Below, piece after piece: positions 56,656-64,000 of a DNA stretch of 64,000 nt; position 1 is the stretch's first letter; each line of letters starts with the position of its first letter. The notes below the pieces were generated by a model. The model made no database searches. It was not told where the DNA came from and was given only the letters and a program-made list of their open reading frames with translations. This DNA comes from Luteimonas chenhongjianii (GTDB lineage Bacteria > Pseudomonadota > Gammaproteobacteria > Xanthomonadales > Xanthomonadaceae): assembly GCF_002327105.1 (NCBI RefSeq), contig NZ_CP023406.1, positions 930,001 through 994,000 on the forward strand. Direction: 5' to 3'. The position numbers were made by a program, and so were the translations under genes.

Positions 56656-57273
56656 CTCAGGCTGTCGGTGCTCTATCGCAACGTTACGGCGAGCCCTTAG
56701 CACGAGTGCGTAGAGCACCAGTACGATGAAAATGACACTGACGACGAATAGGGCTAGTACATTGGTGCTCAGAAGTTGATCAAGAGTATTTCCCGCTGGA
56801 TCTGACCATGCAAGTCGACGAAGCTTATCTTCGTTGCTCTCAATCCTGCTCAAGAGATTAGCTCGAATCGCTCGATGGGCATCCTGTTGGATGGACAGCA
56901 TTGCCTGGGATTTATACGGTTCGATTGTAGAGCGCGCCAAATAAGCGTCTTCGGCCTTCTCGCAGTAAAGCGTGGCCAGTGACTCCTTTTTTTGAGTGGA
57001 CTCAATGCACTCTGTCGTCAGGTTGTACGCGTTCCTTAGTAGCACTTGATCCGTGCTTATTAACACTTGTTGGTTTTGAAGGTCTGTTGCTTCTTTTGAT
57101 CGTTCAAGCAGGCTGTCTACGTAAAGATAGCTCACCCCAAGGATTACCACGGAAACGAAGGAAATCAGAACTAACGTCCGGATTACCGAGATGGCAGCCC
57201 AGCGCGTTACTGCATTGACGATCTCCTTCGCTGCTTTCAGTTGCTCAGTTGTTTCTTTCACGCTTGGAGGCAT
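56650..57273 (-). CDS. Membrane-anchored protein with coiled-coil-like ectodomain (cassette gene)
   Basis: This 207-aa protein has two membrane helices, near residues 31-52 (VLISFVSVVILGVSYLYVD) and 170-193 (LALFVVSVIFIVLVLYALVL), enclosing a helical region with two cysteines (TECIE and LYCEKAED). Its base composition is clearly AT-richer than its neighbours, a sign of transfer. The TAA stop is the TTA of the attC core. It resembles chemoreceptor-like four-helix sensor regions in layout, but no family is recognised. Confidence 0.75.
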   Translation of the reverse strand: MPPSVKETTEQLKAAKEIVNAVTRWAAISVIRTLVLISFVSVVILGVSYLYVDSLLERSKEATDLQNQQVLISTDQVLLRNAYNLTTECIESTQKKESLATLYCEKAEDAYLARSTIEPYKSQAMLSIQQDAHRAIRANLLSRIESNEDKLRRLAWSDPAGNTLDQLLSTNVLALFVVSVIFIVLVLYALVLRARRNVAIEHRQPEA

Positions 57274-57287
57274 GTTCCGATCCTGAG

Positions 57288-57347
57288 GCCTAACGCCAGA
57301 ATTAAGCCGCGTTGCGGAGCAACATCGGCTTGAATGAATTGTTAGGG
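57288..57347 (-). repeat. attC site 4
   Basis: A complete 60-nt site, GCCTAAC...GTTAGGG, with L-boxes AATTAAGCCG and CGGCTTGAATGAATT around the hairpin GTTGC-GGA-GCAAC. Confidence 0.92.
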
Positions 57348-57647
57348 GGTATACCAGCGCCAGACGGCGCCGATGAATGCAAGCGCTGCGCCGATAAGCC
57401 CCAGAAGCTCAAAGCCGCGAGCGGTCTTGTGTGGTCCTTTGACTTGTGGCCATAGAGGTCCGGAGAAGCTGACGGGGTTCTTGTACGCGTTCAGACCCAG
57501 GCAGAGGAAACCGAAAGCGGAAAGGGCGTAATGAGGTGAGCGATTTGCGGCAAAAGATGCAAAGAAGTAGACGCTGATGGCGCCGAAGAAAAGCAGCCAT
57601 ACCCAGCGGCTTGCCTTTGAATCTGTGAGTTGCGTCTGCGTTTCCAT
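57342..57647 (-). CDS. Small membrane protein (cassette gene, 101 aa)
   Basis: This 101-aa protein starts METQTQLTDSKASRWVW, then has three hydrophobic segments (LLFFGAISVYFFASF, LSAFGFLCLGLNAY and LLGLIGAALAFIGAVW). The ATG is placed at 57647 because AGGGGG lies just upstream, formed by the attC core and its flank. Its TAA stop is inside the next core. No family is recognised. Confidence 0.7.
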   Translation of the reverse strand: METQTQLTDSKASRWVWLLFFGAISVYFFASFAANRSPHYALSAFGFLCLGLNAYKNPVSFSGPLWPQVKGPHKTARGFELLGLIGAALAFIGAVWRWYTP

Positions 57648-57652
57648 ATACC

Positions 57653-57712
57653 CCCTAACAGTTGAATTAAGCCGCGCCACGAAGTGGCGTCGGCTTGAAT
57701 GAATGGTTAGGC
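57653..57712 (-). repeat. attC site 5
   Basis: A complete 60-nt site, CCCTAAC...GTTAGGC, with hairpin CGCCAC-GAA-GTGGCG and flanking L-boxes. Confidence 0.92.
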
Positions 57713-57961
57713 CTCATGCCGCATATGCTGGCGAGCGAGACCTGCGACCTCTAGAAAAAGCTCCCGTGCTACTCGCTCTGCTGCCGCCAAGCTGTCGACG
57801 CGGAACCTGTAGACCAGTTCCGCGCGAGCGGCGACGCCTTGAGGGAGCCTAGCCGAAAGCGGCCAATTGTCAGACACATAGCGCGCTAAAGGCTGCTTGT
57901 CCGACGACAGCAGGTGGAGGTGGGTCTTTAGCAACTCCACGGAACGCGTGCTGATGTTCAT
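57707..57961 (-). CDS. Unknown cassette protein (84 aa)
   Basis: This short soluble protein (MNISTRSVELLKTHLHLL..., ending in LARQHMRHEA) is probably all-helical. The ATG starts 4 nt after the attC core, and its only Shine-Dalgarno candidate is the core AGG. The TAA stop is the TTA of the next core. No family is recognised. Confidence 0.6.
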   Translation of the reverse strand: MNISTRSVELLKTHLHLLSSDKQPLARYVSDNWPLSARLPQGVAARAELVYRFRVDSLAAAERVARELFLEVAGLARQHMRHEA

Positions 57962-57964
57962 GGG

Positions 57965-58024
57965 GCCTAACGCCGGAATTAAGCCGCGCCGCGAAGCGGC
58001 GTCGGCTTGAATGATTTGTTAGGC
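57965..58024 (-). repeat. attC site 6
   Basis: A complete 60-nt site, GCCTAAC...GTTAGGC, with hairpin CGCCGC-GAA-GCGGCG. It is the closest of the set to the xanthomonad consensus I know. Confidence 0.94.
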
Positions 58025-58213
58025 AGTGAGTGGCCAGAACGGTTTGATGCCGCAACCGTGCTCCCCAGCACTGCCGCCTTTTGCCGAGCTTGCCACAGAC
58101 TGCGGGACGGGGCTTGCCCGGTGAGCCTTGAAGCGCGGTGCGACCGAAGCCGTGGCCAGGTGGTACCGGGAAACTGCCGAAGCGGAAACCACCTGAAGGT
58201 TTTGTTCCACCAC
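58019..58213 (-). CDS. Possible tiny cassette ORF (64 codons)
   Basis: This is the only ORF filling the short cassette between two attC sites. It begins with GTG right next to the core, without a Shine-Dalgarno sequence, and ends with the TAA of the next core. The translation is Ser/Ala-rich and unlike known proteins. It may be non-coding. Confidence 0.35.
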   Translation of the reverse strand: MVEQNLQVVSASAVSRYHLATASVAPRFKAHRASPVPQSVASSAKGGSAGEHGCGIKPFWPLTA

Positions 58214-58214
58214 G

Positions 58215-58273
58215 GCCTAACGCCTGATTAAGCCGACCCACGAAGTGGGTTCGGCTTGAATTAATTGTTAGGC
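58215..58273 (-). repeat. attC site 7
   Basis: A complete 59-nt site, GCCTAAC...GTTAGGC, with hairpin ACCCAC-GAA-GTGGGT. It follows the Excalibur gene. Confidence 0.93.
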
Positions 58274-58288
58274 CGCACCGCGAGCAAG

Positions 58289-58615
58289 TTACTCACAGCC
58301 GACCCCATCATTGTCACGGTCCAGATGCGAACCGTACCCCGGATCGCCGCGTCGCACTGGTGCTGCGCCCGCGGCACGAGCCGCCGCGCAGTTGCGAAAT
58401 GAGCCTTGTGTGGAACCCGCTGGCGCGGCTCTCGCAGGAGCAAGGTCTTGGCGGGACGCTGCCGGCGCCTGGGCCGAACTAGCCCGATGACAGTGATAGT
58501 CGCCTGTGCTTCTGTTGGTGTGGCACCCCTCGCTGTTCAAGCCGCCACTATGTCCAACGACCACGCCTGGAGCCAGAAGCAGAGCCAGAAACACCGATTT
58601 CTTTGGACTAGGCAT
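58289..58615 (-). CDS. Exported Excalibur calcium-binding domain protein (first cassette)
   Basis: A 108-aa protein with a signal peptide (SVFLALLLAPGVVVG), then HSGGLNSEGCHTNRSTGDYH with paired Cys/His motifs, an Ala-rich linker, and a C-terminal Excalibur domain FRNCAAARAAGAAP followed by HLDRDNDGVGCE, whose DxDxDG loop is the calcium-binding signature. The ATG lies 17 nt after the lone core at the array's right end, so it is the first cassette. Confidence 0.85.
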   Translation of the reverse strand: MPSPKKSVFLALLLAPGVVVGHSGGLNSEGCHTNRSTGDYHCHRASSAQAPAASRQDLAPARAAPAGSTQGSFRNCAAARAAGAAPVRRGDPGYGSHLDRDNDGVGCE

Positions 58616-58631
58616 GCGCCCCCCCCGTGCG

Positions 58632-58638
58632 GCCTAAC
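58632..58638 (-). repeat. Lone attC/attI-type core site GTTAGGC
   Basis: A GTTAGGC core on the minus strand precedes the first cassette, without the hairpin arm expected of attC on its right side. It may be the recombination point of an attI remnant or half of a deleted attC. Confidence 0.6.
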
Positions 58639-58933
58639 TACTATCGGACCGCCTAAATGCGGTGTAGCGCCGAGTATCGGGCAAGCAGGCCTCCCTGGAT
58701 AGGGGCGCTTACCTTGCCGGATCAATCGCTTGCAATGTGCGCGCGGTGCCGGAGCCTCCGGCGGTATCCGGCTGAAACGCGGGCGTATGAGTTACGCCAG
58801 CCGATCTGCGGGTGTAACAGCGAGCGCGCCCGGCGCCGCTGCGATCTTTCGCCCGATAGGCACGCCTGACGGTCCCGTTTCCCGGAAGCGGCTTTGGGTT
58901 GCGATGTCCGGCCTGGCGGGTGGCGCCACAACG
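58639..58933. other. Region right of the array, no gene recognised
   Basis: Neither strand encodes an integron integrase fragment or other recognisable gene. The sequence has returned to chromosome-like GC content. There is no clear promoter for the cassettes. Confidence 0.5.
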
Positions 58934-58935
58934 AA

Positions 58936-58961
58936 ACAGGGCGGCCCGAAGGCCGCCCTGT
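58936..58961. terminator. Hairpin after adenosine kinase
   Basis: ACAGGGCGGCC-CGAA-GGCCGCCCTGT is a perfect 11-bp stem with a tetraloop. On the minus strand it is followed by TTCGTTG, a weak T tail. Confidence 0.65.
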
Positions 58962-58987
58962 CTTCGTACTCTTCAGTGCCGCTGGAA

Positions 58988-59935
58988 TCAGGCGTTGCTG
59001 CTTTCCAGCGAATAGCCGAACTGCTGCTTGAACTGCAGCGAAAACTCCGCGTAATCGAAACGCTGGTTCTGCGTGCCGGGGTGTTCGACCTTCAGCGCGC
59101 CCATCAGATTTCCGATGCGGCCGATGGTCAGCCAGTCGTAGCCCTTCTCGATGCCGAAGATCAGGCCGGCGCGGAACGCGTCGCCGCAGCCGGTGGGGTC
59201 GGTGATGCGACGTTCGTGCGCGGGCGGGACATCGTGGCTGGTGCCGTCGGCGTAAATCACCACGCCCTTGGGGCCGCGGGTGCAGATATAGGCGCGCACC
59301 TTGCCGGCGATGACGGTCTCGTTCCAGTCGGTGCGCTCCTGCAGCAGGTTGGACTCGTAGTCGTTGACGACGACGTAGTCGGCCAGTTCGATGAAGTGCC
59401 GCAGCTCCTCGCCGTTGAACAACGGCATGGCCTGGCCCGGATCGAAGATGAAGGGAATGCCGCCCTCGTGGAATTCGCGGGCGTTCTGCAGCATGCCGTC
59501 GCGGCCGTCCGGGCCGACGAGCCCGATCGTGACGTTCGGCACGTCCTTCACGTGATTCTCGTGGCTGCGCATCATCGCGCCCGGATGGAAGGCGGTGATC
59601 TGGTTGTTGTCGAGATCCGTGGTGATGAAGGCCTGCGGCGTGAACAGGTCGGGAATCTCGCGGACCTGGGACAGGTCGATCCCGTTTTCCTCGAACCATT
59701 CGCGGTAGGGGCCGAAATCCTGCCCCACGGTGCCCATTGGGATCGGCTCGCCACCCAGGAGTTTCAGGTTGTAGGCGATGTTGCCGGCGCAGCCGCCGAA
59801 TTCGCGACGCATCCGCGGCACCAGGAACGAGACGTTCAGGATGTGCACTTTATCCGGCAGGATGTGGTTCTTGAACTGGTCAGGGAACACCATGATGGTG
59901 TCGTAGGCCAGGGAGCCGCAGATCAGCGCAGGCAT
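58988..59935 (-). CDS. Adenosine kinase (PfkB family)
   Basis: A 315-aa ribokinase-family kinase. MPALICGSLAYDTIMVFP, then REFGGCAGNIAYNLKLLGG, and the C-terminal anion hole DPTGCGDAFRAGLIFG with the catalytic Asp are intact. The overall pattern (for example QFKNHILPDKVHILNVSF) is that of the bacterial adenosine kinases annotated in xanthomonads. It phosphorylates adenosine to AMP; other nucleosides or sugars cannot be excluded. Divergent from mreB. Confidence 0.88.
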   Translation of the reverse strand: MPALICGSLAYDTIMVFPDQFKNHILPDKVHILNVSFLVPRMRREFGGCAGNIAYNLKLLGGEPIPMGTVGQDFGPYREWFEENGIDLSQVREIPDLFTPQAFITTDLDNNQITAFHPGAMMRSHENHVKDVPNVTIGLVGPDGRDGMLQNAREFHEGGIPFIFDPGQAMPLFNGEELRHFIELADYVVVNDYESNLLQERTDWNETVIAGKVRAYICTRGPKGVVIYADGTSHDVPPAHERRITDPTGCGDAFRAGLIFGIEKGYDWLTIGRIGNLMGALKVEHPGTQNQRFDYAEFSLQFKQQFGYSLESSNA

Positions 59936-60089
59936 CGGGTGGAAGCTCGTTCGTAGGGGCCCACAGGGTACCGGCGCGTGCAGGCCGAGGCCAGCGCGCA
60001 GGCCCGGCGCCAGACGTGAGCGACCAGTCGGCGGCGGCGCAATCGGGGGCGCCCCGGGCCGCGTGCGGGCGGCTTTTTTGCTAGGCTAA

Positions 60090-61169
<1,080 letters not shown>

Positions 61170-61320
61170 TGCCGTCGGCCCCGGCCTCCACGAGCGGCGT
61201 CGCGTCCTGATGCGTGACGCCGTCCTGCGCTCCCGGGCCGCCAGCGCCCGTCCGCGCAGGCGGTCGCGGGGCGGGGCGCGTGGCCTCCCCATCACCGCTG
61301 CCCTTCGCCGGTCCTGATCC

Positions 61321-62373
61321 GTGTCTTCCTACGCCAGCTCTCCCGCTCCCAGACCCGGCGAGGTTGCGGGCACCCTGCGCCTGCTGGCCTATCTGGCGCT
61401 GTCGTGCGCGCTGCTGGTCAGCGATCACCAGGGCGGCTGGCTGTCGCAGTTCCGCCAGCAGGCGAGCATCGCGATGCAGCCGCTGTGGTGGCTGGCCGGG
61501 CTGCCGTCGCGGGTGGGGGCGAGCATGCGCAACGATGCCGCCACCCGCACCCGGATGGCCGCCGACAACCGCCGGCTGCGCAACGAGCTGCTGGTGCTCA
61601 ACGCCGGCCAGGCGCGGCTGCGCGTGGAGGCGGTCGAGAACGCCCGCCTGCGGGCACTGCTCGGCGCGGTCGAGCAGGGCAGCCTGGACGTGCAGCTGGC
61701 GCCGATCCTCAACGTGGACCAGGATCCGACGCGCCAGCGCCTGCTGCTCGATGCCGGCAGCCGCAACGGCGTGCGCGTGGGCCAGAGCGTCATCGACGCG
61801 GGCGGCCTGCTGGGGCAGGTCATCGCCGTCACCCCGATGACCGCCACCGTGCTGCTGGTGACCGATCTCGAGCACGCGGTGCCGGTGATCATCGCCCGCA
61901 ACGGCGTGCGCCTGGTCGCTTACGGCAGTGGCCGCCCCGATCATCTCGCCCTGCGCAACGTGCCGCTGTCGGCCGACGTCGAGGTCGGCGACATCCTGGT
62001 GACCTCGGGCCTGGGCGGACGGTTTCCGCCCGGCTTCCCGGTCGGCACGATCACGGGCCTGGAGCCCGACGACAGCCGCGCGTTCCTGATCGGTGACCTG
62101 CGGCCCGCGGCCCAGCTCGATCGGGGCCGCGATGTGCTTCTGCTGCGCGATGTGGTGGTGCCGGTGACGACCGCCGACCTCGAGGCCGCCGCCGCCGAGC
62201 GCGAGGCCGCGGCGCTCGCCCAGGACGAAGCCGATGCCGCGGCCGGAATCGGGACCGGCGCTGCTGCTGGTGCTGGCGGGGACGGTGATGCGCCGGCCGA
62301 AGTCGAACCCGGCGCCGGCAGCGCGCCGGTGCCGGCCAGCGAGCCGCCCGCGGCGCAGGGAAGGCAGCGATGA
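61321..62373 (+). CDS. mreC: Rod shape-determining protein MreC
   Basis: A 350-aa bitopic inner-membrane protein. A short cytosolic start and one membrane helix (LRLLAYLALSCALLV) precede a periplasmic coiled coil (about residues 75-115: TRMAADNRRLRNELLVLNAG) and the MreC beta domain (VGQSVIDAGGLLGQVIAVTP, GDILVTSGLGGRFPPGFPVG). The C-terminal ~60 residues are an Ala/Gly-rich low-complexity tail. Start GTG. Overlaps mreD by 4 nt. Confidence 0.95.
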   Translation: MSSYASSPAPRPGEVAGTLRLLAYLALSCALLVSDHQGGWLSQFRQQASIAMQPLWWLAGLPSRVGASMRNDAATRTRMAADNRRLRNELLVLNAGQARLRVEAVENARLRALLGAVEQGSLDVQLAPILNVDQDPTRQRLLLDAGSRNGVRVGQSVIDAGGLLGQVIAVTPMTATVLLVTDLEHAVPVIIARNGVRLVAYGSGRPDHLALRNVPLSADVEVGDILVTSGLGGRFPPGFPVGTITGLEPDDSRAFLIGDLRPAAQLDRGRDVLLLRDVVVPVTTADLEAAAAEREAAALAQDEADAAAGIGTGAAAGAGGDGDAPAEVEPGAGSAPVPASEPPAAQGRQR

Positions 62374-62849
62374 GCCGCACGCACAACCGCTGGCTGCTGC
62401 CGGTCAGCCTGTTCATGGCCCTGCTGCTGGGCCTGCTGCCGCTGCCCACCGGCCTGCAGCCGTTCCGGCCGTTCTGGCTGGCGCTGGTGATCGCGTACTG
62501 GGTGATCGAGGATCCCGACCGTGTCGGCCTGGGCATCGCATTCGCGATGGGCCTGATCGCCGACCTCGCCTTTGGCGGCCTGCTCGGCGAGCAGGCGCTG
62601 CGGCTGGTGATCATGGCCTTCATCCTGCAGCGGTTCCGCTCGCAGCTGCGGTTCTTCCCCATCGCACAGCAGGCGCTGGCGATCGGCGGCCTGCTGCTCA
62701 ATGACCGCGTGGTCAGCGCGGCAATCCACTTCGCGCTGGGCCTGCCGCAGCTGCCGTGGACGTACTGGCTGGCGCCGCTGATCGGCATGCTGCTGTGGGC
62801 GCCGCTGTACCTGGTGATGGACGCGCTGCGCTTCGGGCGCAGGTCCTAG
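62370..62849 (+). CDS. mreD: Rod shape-determining protein MreD
   Basis: A 159-aa protein with five or six membrane helices. RPFWLALVIAYWVIEDPDRVGLG and FAMGLIADLAFGGLLGEQAL are typical of MreD. Coupled to mreC by an ATGA overlap and followed after 13 nt by the PBP2 gene. Confidence 0.93.
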   Translation: MSRTHNRWLLPVSLFMALLLGLLPLPTGLQPFRPFWLALVIAYWVIEDPDRVGLGIAFAMGLIADLAFGGLLGEQALRLVIMAFILQRFRSQLRFFPIAQQALAIGGLLLNDRVVSAAIHFALGLPQLPWTYWLAPLIGMLLWAPLYLVMDALRFGRRS

Positions 62850-62862
62850 GCGGGCCCTGACG

Positions 62863-64000
62863 ATGGCCAGGCGCGGTCGCCGCCACGATATCCGCAGCAA
62901 TGCCGTCGAGACGGCGGCGTTCCGCAGCCGTGCGCTGATCGGCTTGGCGGCGGTGATCGTCGCGCTGGGCGTGCTGGCGGGCTGGTACTTCAAGCTGCAG
63001 GTCATCGACCACGACATCTACGCCACCCGCTCGGAGGCCAACCGCATCAAGCCGCGGCCCGTCGTGCCCGGGCGCGGACTGATCCTCGACCGCAAGGGCC
63101 GCATCCTCGCCGAGAACGAGCAGGCCTACCGGCTCGACGTGACCCCCGAGGAAGCCGGCGACCTGCACCGGCTGGTCACCGAGCTGTCGCGGATCATCGC
63201 GCTGTCGCCCGACGACATCATCCGGTTCCACCGCGAGCGCCGCGGCCAGCGCTCGTTCCGCGCGGTCACGCTGAAGCTGCGGATCAGCGAGGACGAGATG
63301 GCGCGTTTCGCGCTGGACCGCTGGCGCTTCCCCGGCGTCGAGGTGGTGCCTTATCTCAACCGGCACTACCCCTACGGCGACCTGTTCGCGCATGTGGTGG
63401 GCTACGTGGGCCGCACCGACGAAAGCGATGTCGAACGTTACGGGCCCACGCACCTGCTGTATCCGCAGACCGGGCGCACCGGCCTGGAGCGCTACTACGA
63501 CGAGGCGCTGCGCGGAAAGATCGGCTACGAGCAGGTCGAGACCAATGTCGAAGGCCGCGCGCTGCGCAGGCTGGGCCTGCAGCCGGCGACCGCCGGCGCC
63601 GACCTGCGCCTGAGCGTGGATGCCGACCTGCAGCAGGCCATGGTCATGGCCTTCGGCGGCCTGCACGGCTCGGCGGTGGCGGTCGATCCGGCCACCGGCA
63701 ACGTGCTGGGCATGGTCAGCCTGCCGAGTTTCGACCCGAACCTGTTCGTCAGCGGAATCTCGCACACCGACTACCGCCGCCTGATGGACGACCCGGCGCG
63801 GCCGCTGTTCAACCGCAACGTGCTCGGCGGCGGGCCGCCGGGTTCGACGATCAAGCCGCTGGTCGCGCTGGCCGGCGTCGACAGCGGCCTGCGCACGCCC
63901 GCGTCGCGGGTGTTCTCGACCGGCGAATTCTTCATTCCCGGCCAGCGCCGCGGCTACCGCGACGCCGCCCGCGGCGCCGGCTGGACCGACCTGCGTGATT
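62863..64000 (+). CDS. mrdA: Penicillin-binding protein 2, N-terminal part (truncated by window end)
   Basis: Monofunctional transpeptidase of the elongasome. One membrane anchor (LIGLAAVIVALGVLAGWYFKL) is followed by the pedestal domain starting RPVVPGRGLILDRKGRILAE, with GRTGLERYYDEALRG. The transpeptidase domain begins AVAVDPATGNVLGMVSLPSFDPN, and the catalytic Ser328 lies in PPGSTIKPLVALAG (SxxK). The SxN and KTG motifs lie beyond the window. Fifth gene of the shape cluster in the standard order. Confidence 0.96.
   Translation, partial: MARRGRRHDIRSNAVETAAFRSRALIGLAAVIVALGVLAGWYFKLQVIDHDIYATRSEANRIKPRPVVPGRGLILDRKGRILAENEQAYRLDVTPEEAGDLHRLVTELSRIIALSPDDIIRFHRERRGQRSFRAVTLKLRISEDEMARFALDRWRFPGVEVVPYLNRHYPYGDLFAHVVGYVGRTDESDVERYGPTHLLYPQTGRTGLERYYDEALRGKIGYEQVETNVEGRALRRLGLQPATAGADLRLSVDADLQQAMVMAFGGLHGSAVAVDPATGNVLGMVSLPSFDPNLFVSGISHTDYRRLMDDPARPLFNRNVLGGGPPGSTIKPLVALAGVDSGLRTPASRVFSTGEFFIPGQRRGYRDAARGAGWTDLRD

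Larger units (their letters stand above)
55023..58638 (-). mobile_element. Integron gene-cassette array without integrase (CALIN-type)
   Basis: Eight small genes, all on the minus strand, are separated by attC sites whose canonical orientation (GCCTAAC...GTTAGGC) is read on the minus strand. In transcription order from the right they are an Excalibur protein, a 64-codon ORF, an 84-aa protein, a 101-aa membrane protein, a 207-aa membrane protein, an NTF2-like protein, DUF1579 and DUF1801. A lone GTTAGGC core marks the right end. No intI gene flanks either side. The attC type (AATTCATTCAAGCCG... with GCGGCTTAATTC) is that of xanthomonad and class 1 cassettes. Confidence 0.88.

Noticed and set aside
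54686..58987. CRISPR array in the repeat-rich region
   Set aside because: Repeats are inverted-hairpin attC sites with genes between them, not direct repeats with short spacers. No Cas genes are present.
58639..59000. Remnant of an intI gene next to the lone core
   Set aside because: Translations of both strands show no integrase motifs, and under 350 bp remain before the adenosine kinase gene.

Overview
The window is about 64 kb of GC-rich, densely coding chromosome from a gammaproteobacterium, most likely Xanthomonadaceae/Lysobacteraceae (Xanthomonas, Lysobacter, Luteimonas or Pseudoxanthomonas type). The reasons are an S46 dipeptidyl peptidase, a Rho factor with a long disordered N-terminal extension beside thioredoxin and RhlB, a C-rich-loop small RNA of the Xanthomonas sX13 type just downstream of polA, the lptM-dapF-DUF484-xerC order, and integron attC sites of the type known from xanthomonad chromosomal integrons. 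The species cannot be named from sequence alone.

Layout. 1-8.5 kb: end of a UvrD-type helicase, two small genes, an S46 peptidase, a Gfo/Idh oxidoreductase with a DUF2782 lipoprotein, polA and the sRNA. 8.6-16 kb: hemF-rluA, an S9 peptidase with a small membrane protein, and a CioAB/CydAB oxidase. 16-20.4 kb: YcgL, an 1100-residue membrane ankyrin protein and a TonB-C-like secreted protein. 20.5-25 kb: rho, trx and divergent rhlB. 25-31.9 kb: ftsEX, a tandem receiver protein, ung, a HipA-like kinase with DUF3037, phasin, queD and DUF454. 31.4-33 kb: an endonuclease-type toxin with a YezG-like immunity protein. 33.2-39.8 kb: lptM-dapF-DUF484-xerC, hslVU and a frameshifted DUF1176 gene. 39.8-46.1 kb: a membrane protein, a Phd-zeta toxin-antitoxin-like pair with a palindromic operator, a SulP transporter, a yeast-type cytosine deaminase, a TerC/CBS protein and ubiE. 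46.2-54.7 kb: an HDOD protein, a GGDEF-EAL protein, an M1 peptidase, two envelope proteins and a MATE transporter. 55.0-58.6 kb: an integron gene-cassette array without an integrase. 59-64 kb: adenosine kinase and mreB-mreC-mreD-PBP2 (the last cut by the window end).

The most unusual region is the cassette array. Seven attC sites (five good, two eroded) separate small minus-strand genes, nearly all of unknown function. Their stop codons commonly lie inside the attC core box. No integrase gene is present, so this is an attC cluster lacking an integrase (CALIN) or a segment cut away from its platform.

Other points worth a second look are an FNR-like palindrome centred at -41.5 of a predicted leaderless hemF promoter, several more genes whose -10 box sits 6-7 nt before the ATG, and long disordered segments on both Rho and RhlB.
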